Of a DNA stretch of 35,792 nucleotides, positions 15,804 to 25,132 are shown piece after piece. The translations under genes and the position numbers were made by a program. Below the pieces are notes generated by a model. The model saw only the letters and a list, made by a program, of their open reading frames with translations, was not told the origin of the DNA and made no database searches. Numbering within the stretch: the stretch's first letter is position 1; each line of letters begins with the position of its first letter. The DNA comes from Bacteroidales bacterium (lineage in GTDB: Bacteria; Bacteroidota; Bacteroidia; Bacteroidales; Bacteroidaceae): contig JAUNIC010000009.1 in the NCBI GenBank assembly GCA_030523615.1, positions 1-35,792 of the forward strand. The letters run 5' to 3'.

Positions 15804-18185
15804 TTATTCTGAATGCGTTGCAGATGCAGGAGGAGGCGAAAGACGCGTACCTACAGGCGCTTCTGACTTCGGGGCTGATTCTTCTTGGGGTTGAGCTTGC
15901 TTCTTTGCACCACCACTGCTACCGTGAGGACGCTGGTCAGAAGGGCGTTCACGTTTCTTTCGTTCTTTTTCGCCCATATCAAAAGGCTTTTCAGGATCGT
16001 ATCCCAACGCCTTGTTTTCCAACACTCGTTTCATGTATTTACCCCATATGGGCAACGCTGCAACTGCACCCTGTCCAATCGAGCCGTTAAGAAGGTGAAT
16101 GTCACGATCTTCGCCACCCACCCAGCACGCAGTCACGAGTTCGGGAGTGTAACCGATGAACCAGCAGTCGGAACTGCTATTTGTCGTACCAGTCTTACCG
16201 GCTACGGCGCCATGGACATAGGCTCTGGCTCGTCTACCGGTACCGTGATCGATTACACCACGCATCATATCGATCATGTCGTAGCTCGTCTCTTCAGAGA
16301 GTACGTCATTCATGCGAGGAGCAAATTCTGCCACGATGTTGCCATTGCTATCTTCGATTCTCGTTACGAGGATGGGAGCGCATCTGATGCCTTTATTCGG
16401 GAAAGCGGTGTAAGCCGATGCCATCTCGCCGACGGTGATATCGCACGTGCCCAAACAGAGTACAATGGAGGGATCGATATCAGGATTAGCAACGCCACAC
16501 TCGTGGAGGAATCGTTCCAACTTCTTGCCTTTGGGGTCAATCAGCCACATCAATTCGGCCGTTGCTGCATTGTTTGACTTCGCGAGGCCCCAACGGATGG
16601 GGACGATGCCGCCATAGCTACTCTTGGGTTTCCACCCGTTATAGGACTTCGGACGGCACTCGATTCGGTCGTCGGGAGTATAACCATCTTCCATAGCGAG
16701 AGCATAGACGAAGGGTTTCATGGTCGATCCCACCTGTCGACGGCCCTGCATGGCCATATCGTACTGGAAGTGGGAGAAACTGATACCACCGACATACGCT
16801 TTCACATAGCCGTTGGTGGGGTCAATGCTCACGAGGCCTGAACGAAGGAAACTCTTGTAGTACTTGATGGAATCGATGGGCGTCATCGTCGTATCGCGGT
16901 CACCGTGATACGTAAATACAGTCATGCGCGTCGGCGTATTGAATGCACGGTCAATCTCTTCCTGGGTGCACCCTTCTGCCTTCATTGTATTATATCTTGC
17001 GCTCTGACGAATGTTGCGCTGCAGAATCCCATTCACGCGTTCGGTCGAAATACTATTGGAATACGGGAAGTTGCGGCAAGATGATCGCTGACTGTTGAAT
17101 ATGGGCTGCAGGGTCTTGCCGACATGTTCAAACATGCTCTGTTCGGCATATTCCTGCATACGGGTGTCGATTGTCGTGTAGATCTTGAGACCGTCCACGT
17201 AGATATCATAGTTCGAGCCGTCGCGCTTCTTGTTCTTCTTGCACCAGCCGAACAAAGGATCGTTTTCCCATGCAATGGAGTCAGAGTAGTACTGCTGACG
17301 CTGCCAATCGCGGTAATTCTCAGGTTCAGGTTTGTCTGCCATCATAATCTGACGCAGATATTCGCGCAGATAGGGTGCAGCTCCCTCTTTGTGGTCTACC
17401 TGGTGGTAGTGCAGAACGAGAGGATCATCAGATGCATTTCTGCACTCCGTTTCCGAAAGGTAACCAGCTTTCACCATCTGCTGAAGCACGACGTTGCGAC
17501 GTTCTCTGCAGCGTTCGGGATAACGCACGGGATTGTAATAGGAAGGGTTCTTACACATTCCGACAAGCGTGGCGCATTCTACGAGTGTCAAATTGCGGGG
17601 TTCTTTGCTGAAGTAAACATTGGCAGCCGTCTTGATACCCACAGCATTGTGCAGGAAGTCGAAGTAGTTGAGATATAGCGTCATAATCTCAGGTTTCGTG
17701 TAGTAGCGCTCAAGCTCTACGGCGATCACCCACTCGATGGGTTTCTGAAACAAACGCTGAATGGATGTCTGCGCCGTCTCGGAATAGAGCTGCTTGGCCA
17801 GCTGCTGAGTAATGGTGGAACCGCCGCCAGCGTTCTTCTGTCCGAGGAGTCCGCGTTTTACGACGGCACGTCCTAAAGCCTTGGCATCAATTCCGGAATG
17901 CTCATAGAAACGGACGTCTTCTGTAGCCACCAGAGCTTTGAAAAGGAACGGTGAAATGCTATCATAGGGAACATAGACACGATTCTCATTTCTGGACCAT
18001 GTGCCGAGCAACTTTCCATCGGCCGAAATCACCTGCGAGGCGTAGCGGCTGATGGGGCTTTGAAGGGCATCGAGTTCGGGCATATTGCCGATCCAACCCT
18101 GCTCGATAAAGATAACGGCAAGGCAAATGAAACCGAGGAATGAGAAAAAGATGGTCCAAACGACACGGACGATTTTGCGACGCAT
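15804..18185 (-). CDS. mrcA: Penicillin-binding protein 1A (class A PBP)
   Basis: Bifunctional peptidoglycan synthase of 793 aa. It has an N-terminal membrane anchor (about 7-28) and a GT51 glycosyltransferase domain with EDVRFYEHSGID (89-100, catalytic Glu89) and the GGGSTITQQLAKQL block (about 121-134). A transpeptidase domain follows with SxxK as STMK (Ser487-Lys490), an SxN motif (SNN) and KTGTTN (Lys664). The C-terminal 60 residues are Lys/Pro/Glu-rich and probably disordered. It acts in the periplasm on lipid II. The gene stands alone on the minus strand, separated from prs by a terminator hairpin (18229-18265). Confidence 0.96.
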   Translation of the reverse strand: MRRKIVRVVWTIFFSFLGFICLAVIFIEQGWIGNMPELDALQSPISRYASQVISADGKLLGTWSRNENRVYVPYDSISPFLFKALVATEDVRFYEHSGIDAKALGRAVVKRGLLGQKNAGGGSTITQQLAKQLYSETAQTSIQRLFQKPIEWVIAVELERYYTKPEIMTLYLNYFDFLHNAVGIKTAANVYFSKEPRNLTLVECATLVGMCKNPSYYNPVRYPERCRERRNVVLQQMVKAGYLSETECRNASDDPLVLHYHQVDHKEGAAPYLREYLRQIMMADKPEPENYRDWQRQQYYSDSIAWENDPLFGWCKKNKKRDGSNYDIYVDGLKIYTTIDTRMQEYAEQSMFEHVGKTLQPIFNSQRSSCRNFPYSNSISTERVNGILQRNIRQSARYNTMKAEGCTQEEIDRAFNTPTRMTVFTYHGDRDTTMTPIDSIKYYKSFLRSGLVSIDPTNGYVKAYVGGISFSHFQYDMAMQGRRQVGSTMKPFVYALAMEDGYTPDDRIECRPKSYNGWKPKSSYGGIVPIRWGLAKSNNAATAELMWLIDPKGKKLERFLHECGVANPDIDPSIVLCLGTCDITVGEMASAYTAFPNKGIRCAPILVTRIEDSNGNIVAEFAPRMNDVLSEETSYDMIDMMRGVIDHGTGRRARAYVHGAVAGKTGTTNSSSDCWFIGYTPELVTACWVGGEDRDIHLLNGSIGQGAVAALPIWGKYMKRVLENKALGYDPEKPFDMGEKERKKRERPSDQRPHGSSGGAKKQAQPQEESAPKSEAPVGTRLSPPPASATHSE

Positions 18186-18228
18186 AAAGCTGTGTTTTAC
18201 GGTGCTTGAGTTCTATAAAGGGGCAAAA

Positions 18229-18265
18229 GTGACCAAGCGGTGAAGGAAAATCACTGCCTGGCCAC
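18229..18265 (-). terminator. prs terminator hairpin
   Basis: Arms 18229-18243 and 18251-18265 with a 7-nt loop. In minus-strand RNA 14 of 15 positions pair (12 Watson-Crick, 2 G-U). TTTTGCCCC follows immediately on the minus strand. It lies 39 nt beyond the prs stop and before the PBP1A start, as expected for an intrinsic terminator of prs. Confidence 0.7.
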
Positions 18266-18303
18266 TGTTGTAAGAAGAGGGGGAGAAGACGTTGTGTCGA
18301 CTC

Positions 18304-19236
18304 TTAGAGGAGATATTGATCGCTAATGCTTTCGTTGGCAAGTTCGCGACGAATGGTTTCGGCGAAGAGATCAGCGCAAGTGAGCTGCTTCACCTTGGAG
18401 CAGTGGCCACGGTAAGGGATGGAGTCGGTGAACACCATTTCCTCAAGAGCACTGTTCTCAACGCGCTCATCGGCGGGACCAGACATGATGCAGTGGGATG
18501 CAACGGCACGTACGCTGCGTGCTCCCTGGGACTTAATGAGGTCGGCGGCCTTGGTGATGGTACCGGCGGTGTCGACCATGTCGTCGACAATCACGACGTC
18601 CTTGTCTTTCACGTCACCGATCAGATACATAGAAGATATCACATTGGCACAGGCACGGGTCTTGTGACCTACGACAACGGGGCAGTCGAAATACTTTGCA
18701 TAGCTGCCTGCGCGCTTTGCGCCACCCATATCGGGGCTGGCGATGACGAGATCCTTCAGCTTCAGGCTTTCGATGTAGGGAACCATGATGCTGGAGGAGA
18801 AGAGGTGGTCAACGGGAATTTCAAAGAATCCCTGCTCCTGGTCGGCATGGAGGTCCATTGTCATCACTCTGCTTGCGCCTGCAACGCTGAGAAGATTTGC
18901 CACGAGCTTGGCAGCAATACTTACACGGGGCTTGCTCTTACGGTCCTGTCGTGCCCATCCGAAATAAGGAACTACGACGTTGACGCTATGTGCAGATGCA
19001 CGCTTTGCGGCGTCGACCATGAGGAGGAGTTCCATCAGGTTGTCAGAATTGGGGAATGTGCTCTGGACGAGATAGACGTCGCAGTTACGCACGGATTCCG
19101 TATAGCATACTTCAAACTCACCGTCGCTGAAGTAGGTGATTTCAAGTTTGCCGAGTTCGAGGCCAAGATTTTTACAAATCTTTTCAGCAAGATAGGTGGA
19201 TTTTGTACCGGAAAATACTTTGACTGTGTTATCCAT
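18304..19236 (-). CDS. prs: Ribose-phosphate pyrophosphokinase
   Basis: Makes PRPP from ribose 5-phosphate and ATP for purine, pyrimidine, histidine, tryptophan and NAD synthesis. The 310-aa product has the N-terminal segment KVFSGTKSTYLAEKI, the flexible-loop region PYFGWARQDRKSKPR (90-104), the metal/ATP site MDLHADQEQGFF (127-138) and the PRPP loop DDMVDTAGT (218-226). A longer frame exists upstream to 19329. The ATG at 19236 is chosen because it matches the family N-terminus and because a -7 box (19265-19272) lies just upstream, inside the longer frame. It is monocistronic, with a downstream hairpin. Confidence 0.96.
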   Translation of the reverse strand: MDNTVKVFSGTKSTYLAEKICKNLGLELGKLEITYFSDGEFEVCYTESVRNCDVYLVQSTFPNSDNLMELLLMVDAAKRASAHSVNVVVPYFGWARQDRKSKPRVSIAAKLVANLLSVAGASRVMTMDLHADQEQGFFEIPVDHLFSSSIMVPYIESLKLKDLVIASPDMGGAKRAGSYAKYFDCPVVVGHKTRACANVISSMYLIGDVKDKDVVIVDDMVDTAGTITKAADLIKSQGARSVRAVASHCIMSGPADERVENSALEEMVFTDSIPYRGHCSKVKQLTCADLFAETIRRELANESISDQYLL

Positions 19237-19264
19237 TTTTTTGTTGTGTTTATTAGAACGAGCG

Positions 19265-19297
19265 CAAAGATAATAAAAAAATAACAAACCAAGCCAA
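19265..19297 (-). promoter_or_regulatory. prs promoter
   Basis: On the minus strand, TATCTTTG (19272 to 19265) is a perfect -7 box. A TTGG begins at 19297, 22 bp upstream, slightly longer than ideal spacing. Other TTG/TTTG options are at 12 and 17 bp. The transcript start would be near 19258, giving a leader of about 22 nt. Confidence 0.6.
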
Positions 19298-19377
19298 TCG
19301 CCACATTTATTTTCTAACAAAAGCAACATCGAACAACATTATTTGTCATCTGGTGCTATCATCTGAACGTAGCAAAA

Positions 19378-19399
19378 TTGACTTTTTATCAAAGGTCAA
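19378..19399 (-). terminator. Weak terminator after the mutL-side small gene
   Basis: An A/T-rich stem of 8 pairs with one bulged base (19378-19385 with 19391-19399, 5-nt loop) is followed on the minus strand by TTTTGC. It overlaps the last codons of the 63-aa gene. Confidence 0.35.
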
Positions 19400-19587
19400 A
19401 GCGCCAAAAGTTCATTAAAACGACGTTCCAGCGTTTCAATCTCTGCAGCTGTAAGTTGCGGACAATTGCAGAGAACTTCGTGAAATGATTTTTGTGCACG
19501 CTGCTTCATACGGGCTTCGCCAGTTCTAAGACCGCTGGCGAATCCACCTGGAGGCAATATTTTAGTATTGAAGTTTCCGTCTGCCAT
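19396..19587 (-). CDS. 63-aa conserved small protein
   Basis: The small soluble protein lies 51 bp downstream of mutL on the same strand. It opens with an extended Gly/Pro-containing segment (NTKILPPGGFASGLRTG) and continues with two probable helices containing Arg/Lys and Leu/Glu heptad-like spacing (EARMKQRAQKSFHEVL and TAAEIETLERRFNELLAL). Composition is that of a real protein, and no other frame competes here. It resembles a small hypothetical protein I associate with Bacteroidales mutL neighbourhoods, but no function is known to me. Confidence 0.65.
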   Translation of the reverse strand: MADGNFNTKILPPGGFASGLRTGEARMKQRAQKSFHEVLCNCPQLTAAEIETLERRFNELLAL

Positions 19588-19638
19588 GATAGATATCTCT
19601 GTTATTCTTTAGAATACTTCCGAAATAAAGTAACAAAA

Positions 19639-21591
19639 TTATCGGAATTTGGCCACTATGCTCTCATGGGGCAGGATGGTCAAAATAAGTTTGCCATCGG
19701 GCGTGATGTTGGGATTGGAGGTCTGAAAGAGTTTCGCTGCCAAATCTCGCATTTCTTCTTGGCTGAGATGTTGTCCAACGGGAATTGCTGTTCGTCGCGC
19801 AAGCGTTAATGCTGCGCTGTGAAGCATAGGTTCGTCGGAATCGCCAAATCTGTCGGAGGCCTCATCAACGATACTTTGTAACAGCTGCACAGGATCCATG
19901 CCCTCTATACCAGAAGGAACGCCAAGGATAGAGAAAGTGCCACCTCCTAAAGGACTGATGTTAAAACCAAGGGCCTCAACGTCGCCGCTCATGGCTTCGA
20001 GAATGGCACTTTGGCGCGGTGTGAGTTCGAGGATATGAGCAAAGAGAAGTCCCTGACTTTCATGTGCGCTTTCACGTTCGCTCTTGATGTATTCTTCATA
20101 TAAGACGCGAGTATGCGCACGACTGATATTTATGATGAGCAAACCATTTTCAACGGCTGTCAGCATATATTTTCCGCGATACTGCAGATATTCTGCGGCA
20201 GAGGCTTGCCACTCTTGTTTTTCATCCAAAGAGAGGGATGAGAAAAGTGTCTGTTCGTCGAGGGGCGCAGAAACGGGTTCTACAGAGCCCTCTGTGTTTG
20301 TAAAGCTGTAGGGGGGCAGATCGACTGGCATGGTACGCTTTGGAAAGCGAGAAGCCGTCTTGCCACCACCAGTAGCAGCATGAACAGGGTCTGACGTCGG
20401 AATATCGTCGAAAGAAACGCGATGATGAGGAATGCTGCGTTGTGTTGGAGGCAGAGAACTTTCACCCAGGTTCAAAGAAGGCCCGTCAAAGGGGTTAAAA
20501 TCGGGATCAAACTTTATCTCGGGTTGTTGAGCCTCTGCGTCTTGTTCGAACAAAGGAATTTCAGGACGTTCTCGCGTGTCGAAATCAATGGTAGGAATGG
20601 CGTTGAACTTGCCAAGCGATTCTCGAACAGCAGCTTTGAGCACCTCGAATATCGTGTGACGGTCTTCAAATTTCACCTCCGTCTTCTCGGGATGAATGTT
20701 TACGTCGATCTTTTCGGGGTCGACAAAAAGCTGGAGGAAGAACGGTATTTTATCACCTTCGGGGATAAGACGTTCATATGCAGCCATAACGGCGGCAGCG
20801 AAGACGTAGTCCTTCATGTAACGGCCGTTGACAAAGAAGAACTGTTCTACGCATTTCTTCTTGCTGCTTTCTGGTGAACCTACGAAACCGACAACTTTGA
20901 CAACGGAAGTGTCGACCTGGACATTGAGGAGTTTCTTGTCAATGTTTTTGCCAAAGATGTTGACGATGCGCTGACGGAAGGAACTTGCCGGGAGATCGAA
21001 GAGAGTAGCGTGTGGAGTGGCTAAGCTGAAACTGACTTCAGGATGGGCGAGGGCAATGCGTTCGAATTCGTCGGTAATATTCTTAAGTTCAGAGCGGTCA
21101 CTTCTGAGGAAACGACGACGAGCAGGAGTGTTGAAGAAGAGATTCTTCACCATAAAATTAGCACCAACAGGACAAATGACACTTTCCTGATTTGTCACGT
21201 GCGAGCCTTCTATGTCAATCTGAATACCAAGTTCATCTTCTTCACGGCGGGTACGGAGTTCCACTTGCGCAACTGCGGCAATGGAGGCGAGGGCTTCGCC
21301 ACGAAATCCCATTGTTGTAAGCGCAAAGAGATCCGAGGCGTCCTTGATTTTTGATGTAGCGTGGCGTTCAAAAGAGAGACGTGCATCAGTCTCACTCATT
21401 CCTTTGCCATTGTCGATGACCTGAACGCATGTTTTGCCCGCATCGGTCACAATGATTTGGATGCGAGTTGCTCCGGCATCTAAGCTGTTTTCGACGAGCT
21501 CTTTTATGATCGATGCGGGACACTTTATGACTTCTCCCGCTGCAATCTGGTTTGCAACGGAATCAGGAAGAAGATGTATAATGTCGTTCAT
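19639..21591 (-). CDS. mutL: DNA mismatch repair protein MutL
   Basis: The 650-aa GHKL ATPase couples MutS mismatch recognition to strand removal. N-terminal motifs are clear: KELVENSLDAGA (30-41, catalytic Glu31), DNGKGM (60-65) and GFRGEA (95-100). The transducer domain runs to about 330. A low-complexity linker rich in Ser, Pro and Thr (about 345-450) precedes the C-terminal dimerisation domain. Where endonuclease-type MutL has DQHAxxE, this protein reads NISRAHTR (488-495), so that metal-binding motif is not intact. The gene is separated from the OstA-like gene by a repeat element (21615-21859), although the two are often adjacent in Bacteroidales. Confidence 0.96.
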   Translation of the reverse strand: MNDIIHLLPDSVANQIAAGEVIKCPASIIKELVENSLDAGATRIQIIVTDAGKTCVQVIDNGKGMSETDARLSFERHATSKIKDASDLFALTTMGFRGEALASIAAVAQVELRTRREEDELGIQIDIEGSHVTNQESVICPVGANFMVKNLFFNTPARRRFLRSDRSELKNITDEFERIALAHPEVSFSLATPHATLFDLPASSFRQRIVNIFGKNIDKKLLNVQVDTSVVKVVGFVGSPESSKKKCVEQFFFVNGRYMKDYVFAAAVMAAYERLIPEGDKIPFFLQLFVDPEKIDVNIHPEKTEVKFEDRHTIFEVLKAAVRESLGKFNAIPTIDFDTRERPEIPLFEQDAEAQQPEIKFDPDFNPFDGPSLNLGESSLPPTQRSIPHHRVSFDDIPTSDPVHAATGGGKTASRFPKRTMPVDLPPYSFTNTEGSVEPVSAPLDEQTLFSSLSLDEKQEWQASAAEYLQYRGKYMLTAVENGLLIINISRAHTRVLYEEYIKSERESAHESQGLLFAHILELTPRQSAILEAMSGDVEALGFNISPLGGGTFSILGVPSGIEGMDPVQLLQSIVDEASDRFGDSDEPMLHSAALTLARRTAIPVGQHLSQEEMRDLAAKLFQTSNPNITPDGKLILTILPHESIVAKFR

Positions 21592-21614
21592 GCGTCAATT
21601 ATGGAATGTATTTT

Positions 21615-21859
21615 AAATTATTGGTGTCAGGTAAACCCCAACGGGGTGACATCCAGCCAGCGTAGGGCTTGAGCCCTACGTTTAAAAAGATGCGCGATAA
21701 TAATAGGTAGCCCTGTAAGGGCGGCATTCTTACAAGGTCGAGGCTCCGGTAATTGGGGCTCACGCCCCCAGGACAGAATGTCGCCCTCTTCGGGGCTTGT
21801 ACGGCCTGAACGCATTGATATTTATCCTTTTGCAACTGTTTACCGGACACCAATAATTT
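21615..21859. mobile_element. MITE-like element with 22-bp terminal inverted repeats
   Basis: The ends 21615-21636 and 21838-21859 are inverted copies, matching at 21 of 22 positions. The 200-bp interior has no ORF but holds five GC-rich hairpins: 21635-21647 (ACCCC/GGGGT), 21661-21680 (8-bp stem, CGTAGGGC/GCCCTACG), 21710-21722 (GCCC/GGGC), 21755-21768 (GGGGC/GCCCC) and 21783-21796 (GCCCT/GGGGC). The hairpin sequences resemble REP-type palindromes that I recall from Bacteroidetes intergenic regions. No target-site duplication is evident. It fills the ostA-mutL spacer. Confidence 0.75.
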
Positions 21860-21910
21860 TATATGACAAAAACCTTTGGGAGTCAAAACTTTTTTTTCGT
21901 GTCAAAGGCC

Positions 21911-23671
21911 TTATGGTTCGACCGTGACCTCAAGTCCTGCGTCCTCAAGGGCGTTGTTTGCTTCTGTTTCAATAGCAGTTGCATTCTCTTCGACTTTGGT
22001 GCTGACAGTGTTGGACAGACGCTGAAGAGTCTGCATAGGAGCATTGCGTCGAGGAATGTCTTTGAGCTTGTTGGCATCTCCTTTGGAGCGCCATATAAAG
22101 ATGTCGTATTTATCTTTCGGGCGCATCCATTCGAACCATGCGAAACCATTAAGTTTTGTCCGTTCAGGAGGAGCCATACCCAAGGGATAAGTTGTTGCTT
22201 TGGGCGAAGGCAGACAAAGAAGTTTCTGCAAACGCTTATCGGCCATATAAGCTCGCATTTTCGCTGCCTCAAGATAATTAAGATACAGATAGGTACTGTC
22301 CTTCTCCATAGGGTAGTTGACGAGCTGCCCATTGCCGTCTACCCAAAACTCTTTGAGTTCGCCACTGTCAAAGTAGGACCTCATAAGGTTACCAGCCACC
22401 TGATTATAGAGCGTGGTATCGTTGAGCTGTTCGATCATCATAGCCTGACGGTCTACATAGACAGAGTCGACGGTAGAATCGTTTAAGAAAACGCGAATTT
22501 CTTCACCGAGAATCTGACGATTATTGTTCCAAGCAATGGGATCCTTATAAAGGGTCAGACAGCTGTCGCGGGAGATGAAGCAAAGCGAATCGCAGACCAT
22601 CTGCATATCTGTACGGTAGGCACGCACATGGTAGTATCCGCGGAGCTCACGATAGGCAGAATCAGTCTTCTGGTTGTACGTGAAAAGACGGAGCGTATCA
22701 CCGTGGATGAAGAGTGTATCGTTGACATTGGAGAAATCCTTTGCCACTGCATTCTGCGTACACATTGCCTCACCGTTCTCTTCGTCGTACCAACCGTAGT
22801 CACCAAGGAGTATGCTATTGTTTTTGGGGTCGAAGAAGTAGATGTTATCGTATGCGTAGGTACGCTTGGTATTCTTGTCGTAATGAATGCTATCACCAAT
22901 AAGTTGACGTCCTTTGTTAAAGAACTGAGGACGATCATACAGCATCGCTCTGCCCGTTTCTGTATTGTAATGGCCATCTTCCGTGTAGATACGGCTACCA
23001 CCTGAAAGAAGGTTCGAAGGGCCTATTGCATGTGCCCATTTGGTGCCGGTATCGTAGTGCAGATTATTTGTGACAAGCGAATCCTTGCCATTGTTGACGA
23101 GAAGAACATCATTAGTAAAGTCAGCCGTCTTCTCGTCGGTGTGATATTCACCATTTTGGCTTGTAAGCACAGCTTTGCCGTCAACAATCTTTCCTCCCAC
23201 ATCATAGAATCCTCTATTCGACGGACGGTCGTAGTTCAGGATCTCGGTGTAGAGTGTCATTTTACCATGTTTGAAAACGACATCCTTACCAACATGAGCA
23301 AAAACCTGAGCAAACTCTGTGGCTCCAGCATAATAAAGCGAGTCGCCAGTGATGGAAATGGAATCGCCGTCGGTCATATGAACCTTGCCGTAGGCGAGGA
23401 AAGAATTAGACTCTTCGTACATCACAGCGCTGTCGCACGTGAGCGTCATGCCGTCGTGAGTGATGTGGACGTTTCCAACAAGGATATTTCCGTCGCGGCT
23501 GATTGCGATGTCATGGTAGAGCTTCTTGGAAGTAAAGTTCACTTTCTCGTTGGGTACGGTCCTTCTCTTCCTGGCAACATCGTTGATGCCTGTAAAAGCA
23601 TACGTTTGGACAAGGAACAGCATGAGAAACGCCATTCCTGTCCAAACGAACTTATTTTTTAAAGCCTTCAA
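21911..23671 (-). CDS. OstA-like LPS-transport protein
   Basis: The 586-aa product has an N-terminal hydrophobic signal or anchor (about 9-28) and repeated beta-strand units of the OstA/LptA/LptD-N type from about 40 to 420. These are recognisable as recurring motifs such as GNVHITHDGMTLTCDSAVMY and ITGDSLYYAGATEFAQVFAHV. Such domains form the periplasmic bridge or the N-terminal part of the outer-membrane LPS translocon. There is no LptD beta-barrel, so this is the Bacteroidetes OstA-like form rather than LptD itself. It follows the surA-like gene by 21 bp and the PPIase gene before that, forming an outer-membrane biogenesis operon. Confidence 0.88.
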   Translation of the reverse strand: MKALKNKFVWTGMAFLMLFLVQTYAFTGINDVARKRRTVPNEKVNFTSKKLYHDIAISRDGNILVGNVHITHDGMTLTCDSAVMYEESNSFLAYGKVHMTDGDSISITGDSLYYAGATEFAQVFAHVGKDVVFKHGKMTLYTEILNYDRPSNRGFYDVGGKIVDGKAVLTSQNGEYHTDEKTADFTNDVLLVNNGKDSLVTNNLHYDTGTKWAHAIGPSNLLSGGSRIYTEDGHYNTETGRAMLYDRPQFFNKGRQLIGDSIHYDKNTKRTYAYDNIYFFDPKNNSILLGDYGWYDEENGEAMCTQNAVAKDFSNVNDTLFIHGDTLRLFTYNQKTDSAYRELRGYYHVRAYRTDMQMVCDSLCFISRDSCLTLYKDPIAWNNNRQILGEEIRVFLNDSTVDSVYVDRQAMMIEQLNDTTLYNQVAGNLMRSYFDSGELKEFWVDGNGQLVNYPMEKDSTYLYLNYLEAAKMRAYMADKRLQKLLCLPSPKATTYPLGMAPPERTKLNGFAWFEWMRPKDKYDIFIWRSKGDANKLKDIPRRNAPMQTLQRLSNTVSTKVEENATAIETEANNALEDAGLEVTVEP

Positions 23672-23692
23672 GGAGTATTCTTGTTGTCTATA

Positions 23693-25060
23693 CTATTTCA
23701 CCCATCCTTCGTAGCGGAACGTGTAATCGCGCCATCCCGGAGCAATGCGGGTGTAAGTGTTCTTGATCTTCTCAGCCAGCCACTTCTGGATGACTTCGTT
23801 CTTGCGTTTTTCTTCAACGATGCCCTTCAGCACCTGAAAGTCTTCGTTCATGCTGGCTCGATGTCCCTCGACGCGGCTTTTGAGTTTGATGAGGGCACAG
23901 ATCTCTGAACCCGTCTTCTCGTTGATGATACGCACCGCGGGAGAAACGTCACCCACAGCCATATTGGCTACAATCTTGGCGATGTCCTGCGGAAGTTCCT
24001 GCATCTCGAAACGCGACGTCACGTCACCGGTAGCGTAATTCACGTTGGCCATAATGCCTCGGTTGAGCTTTGTGTCCTTGTCGTCAGAAAGGATGAGAGC
24101 AGCCTCTTCAAATGTGAACTTTCCGTCGTGGATGTCAGCAGCGATAGAGTCGAGACGGTGGATGCAACGCTCGTATTCGGATTCTTCGATTTCGGGTTGA
24201 AGAAGAATGTGGCGCACATTAACTTTATCACCTCGCTTCTCGATGAGCTGCATAATGTGGAAACCGAATTCGGTGCGGACGATACGCGACACTTTCTTGG
24301 GATCGGTAAGCGAGAAAGCCACGCTGGCGAATTCCGGAACCCATTCGTTACGGCCGCTGAGACCCGTCTCACCGCCGTTGCGTGCGCTACCCTTATCCTG
24401 GGAATACATACGAGCGAGGTGGGCAAAAGTTTTTTCGCCTTCGTTCACCTGACGAGCAAATTCGCGGAGCTGGCCCTCAATGCGATTCAGTTCTTCAGGA
24501 CCGACCTTGGGAACGCTGGTGATAATCTGCACTTCAACTTTGGTGGGAATAAAGGGGAGAGAGTCTTGCGGCATCTTGGAGAAGTAGTCGCGCACTTCGG
24601 CAGGCGTCACACGGATATTAGACGTAAGATTGCGCTTTACGCCTTCTTCCAACTGCTGCGTGCGTCCCATCTCGATGAAGAGTTCACGCATCTGTGCGGT
24701 GGTCTTATGCGCCATGGCTTCCATATTCTCACGTGATCCGTACTGCTGGATGAAGAAGTTGAGACGCTCTTCAGCCGCTTTGACAATAGCGCTTTCGTTC
24801 ACTTCGATGGAGTCAAGTTCAGCCTGATGGATGTAGAGCTTTTTGATGGCAAGTTCCTCAGGAATCGTAGCATAAGGGTTCTCGATGGCTTCGCCGTTCA
24901 TCTCCATGCCGACGCGAGCCTCTTCAACGTCAGAGAGGAGAATAGCTTCGTCACCAACCACCCAAATGACCTCGTCTACGACATTCTTTCGTGCATTCTG
25001 TGCAAAAGAGAAAGTAGCGCAAGCCACGAGGGCGAGGAGGAGGAATAATCTATTTTTCAT
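23693..25060 (-). CDS. surA: SurA-type periplasmic chaperone/PPIase
   Basis: The 455-aa exported protein has a signal peptide (1-20, ending FSFAQ), a SurA N-terminal chaperone domain (about 25-165) and two parvulin-like domains. The first (about 170-285) includes the SQDKGSARNGGETG and GFHIMQL blocks. The second (about 290-400) is more divergent. It escorts outer-membrane proteins through the periplasm. The start at 25060 is preferred over the in-frame ATG at 25108, because the shorter form begins with a standard signal peptide. It lies between a second parvulin protein and the OstA-like gene. Confidence 0.9.
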   Translation of the reverse strand: MKNRLFLLLALVACATFSFAQNARKNVVDEVIWVVGDEAILLSDVEEARVGMEMNGEAIENPYATIPEELAIKKLYIHQAELDSIEVNESAIVKAAEERLNFFIQQYGSRENMEAMAHKTTAQMRELFIEMGRTQQLEEGVKRNLTSNIRVTPAEVRDYFSKMPQDSLPFIPTKVEVQIITSVPKVGPEELNRIEGQLREFARQVNEGEKTFAHLARMYSQDKGSARNGGETGLSGRNEWVPEFASVAFSLTDPKKVSRIVRTEFGFHIMQLIEKRGDKVNVRHILLQPEIEESEYERCIHRLDSIAADIHDGKFTFEEAALILSDDKDTKLNRGIMANVNYATGDVTSRFEMQELPQDIAKIVANMAVGDVSPAVRIINEKTGSEICALIKLKSRVEGHRASMNEDFQVLKGIVEEKRKNEVIQKWLAEKIKNTYTRIAPGWRDYTFRYEGWVK

Positions 25061-25132
25061 TATAGCGAGTTCGGTAATCCTGATATTTCGGAGGGAAATC
25101 CGAAGCATTTCGGATAAATTGTAAATGATCTG

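Noticed and set aside
15430..15894. 154-aa ORF in the kdsB-PBP1A spacer
   Set aside because: It translates repeat DNA, including the G-rich PLEGLGE-type spacer sequence, and runs into PBP1A on the other strand.
18304..19329. 341-aa form of prs starting at 19329
   Set aside because: The extra 31 residues do not fit the family N-terminus, and the -7 box at 19265-19272 lies inside that extension.
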